This document shows, piece after piece, positions 22,680 through 28,461 of a stretch of DNA of 28,461 bases. The first letter of the stretch is position 1. Each line of letters opens with the position of its first letter. The notes below the pieces were generated by a model. It made no database searches. It was not told the DNA's origin and saw only the letters and a list, made by a program, of their open reading frames with translations. Source of the stretch: DASTCC01 sp035711465. GTDB taxonomy: Bacteria > Acidobacteriota > Vicinamibacteria > Vicinamibacterales > SCN-69-37. The stretch spans positions 1 to 28,461 of the forward strand of contig DASTCC010000569.1 in the NCBI GenBank assembly GCA_035711465.1. Direction: 5' to 3'. Position numbers and translations under genes: made by a program.

Positions 22680-23893
22680 AGCGGCCGCTCGTGCTCCATG
22701 TGATCCCCGCGGTGGCGCCGCGCTACGGCGGACCGAGCGCCGCCGTGATCGGGATGTGCCGCGCTCTCCAGTCGCTCGGCGCCCAGACGCTGATCGCGAC
22801 GACAGATGCCGATGGCCCGACCCGTCTCGACGTGTCGCTCGAGCGCGCGACGCTCCATCAGGGCGTGCCCTGCATCTTCTTTCCGAAGCAGGCGAGCGAG
22901 TCGTTCAAGTGGTCGCCGCGCCTGGCGGCGTGGCTCTCGCGCCGCGTCGGCGACTTCGATCTCGTGCACGTGCACGCCGTGTTCTCGCACGCCGTGCTGG
23001 CCGCAGGCCGGGCGAGCCGGCGTCACGACGTCCCGTACCTGGTGCGGCCGCTCGGGACACTCGATCCCTGGAGCGTTGGCCGTCACGCGTACCGGAAGCG
23101 CATGCTGCTCGCGCTCGGATTGCATCGGGTGCTCTGTCACGCGTCGGCGATGCACTACACGACCACGGAGGAGCGCCAGCTGGCCGAGAGCCAGTTGCCC
23201 AACCTGCCGCACGGCGACGTCGTGCCGCTCGGGATCGACGACGGGTGGTTCCAGCTCGAGGACGGTCCCCGGCAGAACACGTTCGTCTGTCTGTCGCGGA
23301 TCGAATCGAAGAAGGGGGTGGATCTCGCCATCGACGCGTTTCATCGCATCGCCGCAGATCCGCAGCTGGCCGGCTGGCGCCTGATCATCGCGGGGCAGGG
23401 CGAGCCGGAGTACGTGCGACAGCTCGAGGCCCGCGCCGCCGACGGCGACGGCCGAGGACGGATCGAGTTCACCGGCTGGCTGGAAGGCGAGTCGCGGGCG
23501 AACCTGCTGCAGCGCGGTGGTGTGTTCGTCCTGCCCTCACAGCAGGAGAACTTCGGGATCGCGCTGGCCGAGGCGATGGCCGCCGGCATGCCCGCGATCG
23601 TGACACCGGGCGTGAACCTCGCGGCGGAGATCCGGCATCACGACGCGGGCTGGGTCGTCGAGCGGTCGGTGGACGCCGTCGCCGCGGCGATGCGCGGCGC
23701 CGCAGCCGACGCCGCGCGTCTCGACCGCGGCCGCCGGGCGCGGCAGCTCGCCTCTCGTTTTCAGTGGCCGGCGGTGGCCGCCGGTCTCGACGCAATGTAT
23801 CGCCGGGTCATCGACCGCCACGCTTCGCGATCGACCGTCGCGGCCGCTGCGCCGTCGCCGCGAGCCGCCATCGCCCGGAGCCGGAGAGGCTGA
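22676..23893 (+). CDS. Family 4 glycosyltransferase
   Basis: The 405-residue GT-B enzyme opens LVLHVIPAVAPRYGGPSAAV, close to GT4 transferases whose first loop reads PxxGGP. The donor domain has TFVCLSRIESKKGVDLAIDAF and the EX7E block QENFGIALAEAMAAGMPAIVT. The last 30 residues are Arg/Ala-rich and probably disordered. It overlaps the preceding gene by ATGA and is followed after one base by the amidotransferase gene. The specific sugar cannot be assigned. Confidence 0.88.
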   Translation: MKRPLVLHVIPAVAPRYGGPSAAVIGMCRALQSLGAQTLIATTDADGPTRLDVSLERATLHQGVPCIFFPKQASESFKWSPRLAAWLSRRVGDFDLVHVHAVFSHAVLAAGRASRRHDVPYLVRPLGTLDPWSVGRHAYRKRMLLALGLHRVLCHASAMHYTTTEERQLAESQLPNLPHGDVVPLGIDDGWFQLEDGPRQNTFVCLSRIESKKGVDLAIDAFHRIAADPQLAGWRLIIAGQGEPEYVRQLEARAADGDGRGRIEFTGWLEGESRANLLQRGGVFVLPSQQENFGIALAEAMAAGMPAIVTPGVNLAAEIRHHDAGWVVERSVDAVAAAMRGAAADAARLDRGRRARQLASRFQWPAVAAGLDAMYRRVIDRHASRSTVAAAAPSPRAAIARSRRG

Positions 23894-23894
23894 C

Positions 23895-25811
23895 ATGTGC
23901 GGCATCGCCGGCGTCGTCTCCTGGCATGGCGAGGATCCCGCGGCCCTCGAGCGGGTCGTCGCGCGCATGGTCGGCTGCCTCGCGCATCGCGGGCCCGATG
24001 GCGAAGGCATCGCGCGCGTGTCGTCCGGCGAGGCGAGCGCGGTGTTCGGGCACCGCCGGCTGTCGATCATCGATCTCTCCGATCGCGGCGCGCAGCCGAT
24101 GACGCACGACGGCGATTGGATCACGTTCAACGGCGAGATCTACAACTTCGCGGCCGTCCGTGCGGCGCTCGAATCACGCGGCCACCGCTTCCGATCGAAC
24201 AGCGACACCGAGGTCATTCTCCGCGGCTATCGCGAGTGGGGCACCGACGCGTTCAGCCGCCTTCGCGGCATGTTCGCGCTGGCCCTGTGGGACGCGCGCC
24301 GCGGCGAGCTCGTCCTCGCGCGCGACCGCTTCGGCATCAAGCCGCTCTACGTGTGGCGCGACCAGGGCCGGCTGCTGTTCGCGTCCGAGATGCGCGCGGC
24401 GCTGGCCAGCGGGTGGGTGCCGAAGCGGCTGGACGCGGTCGCGCTCGATCACTACCTGACCTACCAGACCGTGCCGGCGCCGCGAACGCTGGTCAGCGGC
24501 GTGCGCATGCAGCTGCCGGCGACCTTCGAGCGCCATCGCGCCGATGGCGTCGTCACGACGGAGTACTGGCATCTGCTGGGGGCAGCGCCGCGCGCCTCGC
24601 GAACGGCCACGGCCGGCGAGGCGCGCGAAGCGGTGCGCGAGCGTCTCGTCGAGGCGGCGCGCCTGCATCTGGTCAGCGACGTGCCGGTCGGCGTGTTCCT
24701 CTCGGGCGGCATCGACTCGAGTGCGGTCGCTGCGCTCGTGCGCGCCTGCGGCGTGACGCCGCGGACCTTCGCGGTCACGTTTCCCGGCACGAGCTACGAC
24801 GAGGCGCCGTTCGCCCGCGCCGCCGCCGATGCGGTCGGTGCGGAGCACGTCGAGATTCCGCTCGGCCCCGCGGATCTGCGCGCCAGCCTGCCGGCGGCGC
24901 TCGACGCGATCGATCAGCCGACCGGCGACGGCATCAACTCGTTCGTCGTCTCGCGGGCCGTGCGCGGCGCGGGCTTCAAGGTCGCGCTGTCGGGCCTCGG
25001 CGGCGACGAGATCTTCTGCGGCTACCCGTCGTTCCGGCGCCTGGCGCGCAGCGCCCCGTTCGGCCGACTCTGGAAACATTCGCCGCGCGAAGTGAGAACC
25101 GCGACCGCCCGGGCCGTTCGCGGTCTCGGCGGCGGATCCGTGGCGGCCTCCAAGACGGCAGCGCTTCTCGAAACCGACGCCAGCCTGCCGACGATGTTTC
25201 CGGTGCTCAGGCAGCTCTACTCCCGCGAACAGCGTGCCGCGCTCCTCGGCGCCGCGCTCGTCGCCCGCGCGGCGGAGGCGGGCGATCCCTATCGCGAGGT
25301 CCTCGAACAGGCGGCGGCGACGCATCGCGATCTGGGTCTGATGTCGCTCGTCAGCTTCGCCGAAGCGCGAACCTACATGCACGACGTGCTGCTTCGCGAC
25401 ACCGATCAGATGAGCATGCGGCACGCCCTCGAAGTGCGCGTGCCGCTGCTCGATCACGAGCTCGCGGAGTACGTGATCGGCGCGGGCGATCGAGTGAAGA
25501 CGATGGGCCGATCGCCGAAGCCGCTGCTCGTCGGCAGCCTCGGCGATGCGCTGCCTCGCGCCATCGTCGACCGTCCGAAGCAGGGATTCGTGCTGCCGTT
25601 CGACGACTGGATGCGCGGCGATCTGCGCGGCCTCTGCGAGCGTCACCTCGGGCCCGACGGACTGCTGCGGCATGGCCTCTTCGACGCCGGCGCCGTCCGG
25701 ACGCTGTGGTCGTCCTTCCTGGAGCGCCAGCCGAACACGACGTGGTCGCGTCTGTGGACGCTCGTCGCGCTCAACGCCTGGCTCGAGCAGACCGGCGTGG
25801 AGGCGGCATGA
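23895..25811 (+). CDS. asnB: Glutamine-dependent asparagine-synthetase-like amidotransferase
   Basis: AsnB-type enzymes move the amide nitrogen of glutamine to an adenylated carboxylate. The 638 residues have the N-terminal glutaminase domain (about 1-210) starting MCGIAG, with the Cys2 nucleophile exposed after Met removal. RLSIIDLSDRGAQPM, FNGEIYN and the DRFGIKPLY motif also belong to this domain. The synthetase domain has the PP-loop SGGIDSS at 270-276 and LSGLGGDEIFCGY. Free-standing copies make asparagine. Copies inside polysaccharide loci often amidate uronic acids in the glycan, which is plausible here because both neighbours are sugar-related, but it is unproven. All key residues seen are intact. 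It overlaps the next gene as ATGA. Confidence 0.92.
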   Translation: MCGIAGVVSWHGEDPAALERVVARMVGCLAHRGPDGEGIARVSSGEASAVFGHRRLSIIDLSDRGAQPMTHDGDWITFNGEIYNFAAVRAALESRGHRFRSNSDTEVILRGYREWGTDAFSRLRGMFALALWDARRGELVLARDRFGIKPLYVWRDQGRLLFASEMRAALASGWVPKRLDAVALDHYLTYQTVPAPRTLVSGVRMQLPATFERHRADGVVTTEYWHLLGAAPRASRTATAGEAREAVRERLVEAARLHLVSDVPVGVFLSGGIDSSAVAALVRACGVTPRTFAVTFPGTSYDEAPFARAAADAVGAEHVEIPLGPADLRASLPAALDAIDQPTGDGINSFVVSRAVRGAGFKVALSGLGGDEIFCGYPSFRRLARSAPFGRLWKHSPREVRTATARAVRGLGGGSVAASKTAALLETDASLPTMFPVLRQLYSREQRAALLGAALVARAAEAGDPYREVLEQAAATHRDLGLMSLVSFAEARTYMHDVLLRDTDQMSMRHALEVRVPLLDHELAEYVIGAGDRVKTMGRSPKPLLVGSLGDALPRAIVDRPKQGFVLPFDDWMRGDLRGLCERHLGPDGLLRHGLFDAGAVRTLWSSFLERQPNTTWSRLWTLVALNAWLEQTGVEAA

Positions 25812-26737
25812 CGGCAGCGCGCCCAATCGAGACGACGCCGATCACGGCGGTGGTGCTCACGTTCAACGAGGAGCGCAACATCGCGGCGTGCCTGGACAGC
25901 CTCACGCCGTGGACCGCCGCGGTGTTCGTCGTCGATTCCGGAAGTACCGACGGAACCGTGCGCATGGCCGAACGCGCCGGCGTCACCGTGGTTCAGCACC
26001 CTTTCGAGACGCACGCGGCGCAGTGGCAGTGGGCATTGTCGAAGTTGCCGATTGCCACCGAGTGGGTGATCGCCATCGACGCGGATCAGCGCGTGACGCC
26101 GGAGCTCGCGGCGGCGATCGCCGGATTCGTCGCCGCGCCTGGCGGGGCGGCCGGCGCTTACGTCAACCGGCGCCAGATTTTTCGGGGCCGGTGGATCCGG
26201 CACGGCGGCTACTACCCGAAGTTCCTCTTGAAGGTGTTCCGTCGCTCGCGCGTGACGGTCGACACCGCGGACCTGGTGGACCACCACTTCGAGGTCAACG
26301 GCCCGACCACGGTGCTTCGCGCCGATCTCATCGAGGACAACCGCAACGAGGCCGAGATCGCGGTCTGGACGGCCAAGCACAACCGCTACGCGGTGCTGCA
26401 GGCGAGACAGGAGCTGGCAGCATCCAGCGGGCCGAGAGCTGGCGCGACGGCCCTCTTTGATTCGCCCGACGCGCGAGTGCGCTATTTGAAGCAACTCTGG
26501 GCGCGCCTGCCGCTCTACTGGCGGCCGTGCCTCTATGTCTTCTATCGCTACGTCCTGCGCCTCGGTCTTCTCGACGGCAAGCAGGGCTTCATCTTTCACG
26601 TCCTGCAGGCGTTCTGGTATCGGCTGCTCGTCGACGTCAACATCGACGAGCTGCGCGCCAGAGCCTCTCCGGCGCCGTCGGCGGATCCGTCGATGGAGAC
26701 GACCGGTCCGATCGGCGTGGAGGCGCCGCGGCGATGA
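25808..26737 (+). CDS. Family 2 glycosyltransferase, WaaE/KdtX-like
   Basis: The 309 residues start ITAVVLTFNEERNIAACLDSL and carry the DSGSTDGT motif (43-50) and IDADQRV at about 90-96. This is the pattern of the WaaE/KdtX subgroup, which adds glucose to a lipopolysaccharide core in enterobacteria. The C-terminal 100 residues include aromatic-rich amphipathic helices (LYWRPCLYVFYRYVLRLGLL) that may bind the membrane, as in this subgroup. It is overlapped by both neighbours through ATGA junctions. The subgroup assignment does not prove the same substrate here. Confidence 0.87.
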   Translation: MTAARPIETTPITAVVLTFNEERNIAACLDSLTPWTAAVFVVDSGSTDGTVRMAERAGVTVVQHPFETHAAQWQWALSKLPIATEWVIAIDADQRVTPELAAAIAGFVAAPGGAAGAYVNRRQIFRGRWIRHGGYYPKFLLKVFRRSRVTVDTADLVDHHFEVNGPTTVLRADLIEDNRNEAEIAVWTAKHNRYAVLQARQELAASSGPRAGATALFDSPDARVRYLKQLWARLPLYWRPCLYVFYRYVLRLGLLDGKQGFIFHVLQAFWYRLLVDVNIDELRARASPAPSADPSMETTGPIGVEAPRR

Positions 26738-28461
26738 ACGTGCTCGGGATCAACGCGTATCACGGCGACGTGTCCGCCGTGCTGCTGAGAGACGGCGAGC
26801 TGGTCGCCGCCGTGGAGGAGGAGCGCTTCCGGCGCGTCAAGCACATCGGAGGGTTCCCGCGCGAGTCGATTCGCGTCTGCCTCGGGATCGGCGGACTGAA
26901 GCCGCACGAGATCCATCACGTCGGCGTGTCGCGGAACCCCAAGGCGCATCTCTGGCGCAAGGCGCTGTTCGCGCTAAGGAACCGGCCCGGCGGCACGCTG
27001 CTCAAGGACCGCGCCGCGAACTACCGCCAGGTCGACTCGATCCCGCAGACGCTCGCCGAGACACTCAGTCTGAACGGCCATCATCCGCACCCGAGGGTGC
27101 ACTGGGTCGAACATCACCCCGCGCACCTCGCGAGCACGTTCTTCGTCTCGCCGTTCGACGAGGCGGCGGTCTGCGCCATCGACGGCTTCGGCGACTTCGT
27201 CAGCGCCTCGTGGGCGCACGGCCGCGGCACGTCGATGGACGTGCTGCACCGGACGTTCTTCCCGCACTCGCTCGGCCTGCTGTATCTCGCGATTACGCAG
27301 TACCTCGGCTTCATGAAGTTCGGCGACGAGTTCAAGGTGATGGGACTCGCGCCCTACGGATCGCCTGACTTCGTGCCGCAGATTCGCCAGCTGGTGCGCC
27401 TCCAGCCGGGCGGCGGCTTTCAGCTCGACCTCGACTACTTCGTGCACTGGTCGGGCGGGGCGGGCATGACCTGGGACGACGGCGAGCCGGCGATCGATCG
27501 GGTCTTCAGCGCAAAGCTCGAAGCGCTGCTCGGTCCGGCGCGCCAGCGCGACGAGCCGGTGACGCCGAAGCACGAAGCCATCGCCGCGTCGCTGCAGGTG
27601 GTGTTCGAGGAGGCGGCGTTCCACGTGCTGCGTGGCGTTCATGACGCGACGCAGAGCCCGCGCCTGTGTCTGTCTGGCGGATGCGCGATGAACAGCGTCG
27701 CCAACGGCAAGATCCGCGAGCACACCCCGTTCGAGGAGGTCTACTTCCAGCCCGCCTCGGGCGACAACGGCACCGCGCTCGGCGCCGCCTATTGGGTCTG
27801 GCATCAGACGCTCGGCCAGCCGCGCCGCTTCGTGATGCGGCACGGGTACTGGGGGCCGGAGTTCGACGACCGCGCCGTCGCGGCGGCGCTCGAGGCTCGG
27901 AAGGCCGAGCTCCACGCCGCCGGCTGCGACATCCGCCGCATCGACGACGAAAGCGCGCTGTGCGCGTGGACCGCATCCCGCATCGCCGACGGACTCGTCG
28001 TCGGCTGGTTCCAGGGGCGGATGGAGTGGGGCGCGCGCGCGCTCGGCAATCGGAGCATCGTCGCCGACCCGCGGCGAGCCGACATGCGCGAGATCATCAA
28101 CACCAAGATCAAGTTCCGCGAGAAGTTCCGTCCGTTCGCGCCGTCGGCTCTCGAAGAGGGATACGCGGCCTACTTCGACGGCGCGGTGCCCGACCCGTTC
28201 ATGATGCAGGTCTATCCGGTCAAGGCCGAAAAGCAGGCCGTGGTGCCGGCGATTACCCACGTGGACGGATCGGGGCGGCTGCAGACGGTCAGCCGCGAGA
28301 GCAATCCGCGCTACTGGGCGCTGATCAAGGCCTTCGAGCGCCAGACCGGCGTGCCGATCGTGCTCAACACGTCGTTCAACGAGAACGAGCCGATCGTCCA
28401 CCGGCCCGAGGAAGCGCTGGACTGTTTCCTGCGCACGCGAATGGACGTCATCGTCCTCGGC
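26734..28461 (+). CDS. NodU/TobZ-type carbamoyltransferase (3' end outside window)
   Basis: These enzymes make carbamoyl-adenylate from carbamoyl phosphate and ATP and transfer the carbamoyl group to a sugar hydroxyl; NodU modifies Nod factors and TobZ modifies tobramycin. The 576 visible residues contain a Kae1-like N-terminal domain beginning NVLGINAYHGDVSAVLL. The iron-binding His cluster VEHHPAHLAS is at about 125-134, with LSGGCAMNSVANGK later. The C-terminal half has GWFQGRMEWGARALGNRSI and the FREKFRPFAPS region. The sequence stops at MDVIVLG, where relatives have only a short tail left, so probably few residues are missing. Here it likely carbamoylates a sugar of the exported polymer; the acceptor is unknown. 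Confidence 0.93.
   Translation, partial: MNVLGINAYHGDVSAVLLRDGELVAAVEEERFRRVKHIGGFPRESIRVCLGIGGLKPHEIHHVGVSRNPKAHLWRKALFALRNRPGGTLLKDRAANYRQVDSIPQTLAETLSLNGHHPHPRVHWVEHHPAHLASTFFVSPFDEAAVCAIDGFGDFVSASWAHGRGTSMDVLHRTFFPHSLGLLYLAITQYLGFMKFGDEFKVMGLAPYGSPDFVPQIRQLVRLQPGGGFQLDLDYFVHWSGGAGMTWDDGEPAIDRVFSAKLEALLGPARQRDEPVTPKHEAIAASLQVVFEEAAFHVLRGVHDATQSPRLCLSGGCAMNSVANGKIREHTPFEEVYFQPASGDNGTALGAAYWVWHQTLGQPRRFVMRHGYWGPEFDDRAVAAALEARKAELHAAGCDIRRIDDESALCAWTASRIADGLVVGWFQGRMEWGARALGNRSIVADPRRADMREIINTKIKFREKFRPFAPSALEEGYAAYFDGAVPDPFMMQVYPVKAEKQAVVPAITHVDGSGRLQTVSRESNPRYWALIKAFERQTGVPIVLNTSFNENEPIVHRPEEALDCFLRTRMDVIVLG

Noticed and set aside
25808..26737. Calling this gene waaE outright
   Set aside because: Motifs match the subgroup, but the context is an exopolysaccharide locus rather than lipopolysaccharide core genes, so only a family-level name is given.
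1..28461. tRNA or rRNA genes, CRISPR arrays, insertion sequences, phage attachment sites
   Set aside because: None seen: no clover-leaf-like gaps, no regularly spaced repeats, no transposase motifs, and no gap without a gene longer than about 253 bases.

Overview
The window is GC-rich, almost entirely coding, and comes from a diderm bacterium: it encodes an outer-membrane beta-barrel, a Wza-type export protein and a lipoprotein. An HspR-controlled dnaJ-clpB heat-shock operon beside a large exopolysaccharide locus headed by a NusG paralogue fits Acidobacteriota, perhaps Vicinamibacteria. That placement is inferred from gene content only; Myxococcota or a related lineage cannot be excluded.

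Layout: (1) 1-2292, minus strand: a heat-shock operon reading hspR - J-domain protein - clpB, with clpB running off the left edge. Its promoter (TTGACA-N17-TACACT) carries a HAIR-like inverted repeat, as expected for HspR autoregulation. (2) 2352-3098: a divergent TerC-family membrane protein. (3) 3352-7989: a regulatory and envelope block holding a NusG/UpxY-like antiterminator, a lipoprotein with Asp-rich calcium-loop-like repeats, a degenerate NtrC-like regulator, a small exported protein and an outer-membrane beta-barrel. The gaps here contain several repeat and palindrome elements. (4) 7979-11968: secretion machinery, namely a Wza-like export protein, a Wzc-like chain-length/BY-kinase and an ABC-2 permease. 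(5) 11968-28461: a Wzt-like ATPase with a C-terminal sugar-binding domain, nine glycosyltransferases (two GT2, six GT4, one CgeB-like), a Wzy-like polymerase, a glutamine-dependent asparagine-synthetase-like amidotransferase and a NodU-type carbamoyltransferase cut by the right edge.

From 7979 onward the genes overlap or are separated by at most 8 bp, except for a 62-bp junction before the ABC permease, so about 20 kb is probably one transcript. A long polycistron with a specialised NusG paralogue at its head suggests processive antitermination. The inferred pathway is: glycosyltransferases build a repeat; the carbamoyltransferase and AsnB-like enzyme may decorate it; the Wzy-like protein may polymerise it; Wzm/Wzt and the Wzc/Wza/barrel proteins export it. 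A Wzy-like polymerase alongside Wzm/Wzt, with no Wzx flippase or initiating phosphoglycosyltransferase in the window, is the most unusual pathway feature.

The points most worth checking are the Fis-type regulator whose receiver and AAA+ domains have both lost key residues, the recurring TGTATCRA motif in gaps of the regulatory block, and alternative RNA hairpins at the wzc/wzm junction. No RNA genes, insertion sequences, CRISPR arrays or attachment sites were seen, and no gap without a gene exceeds 300 bases.
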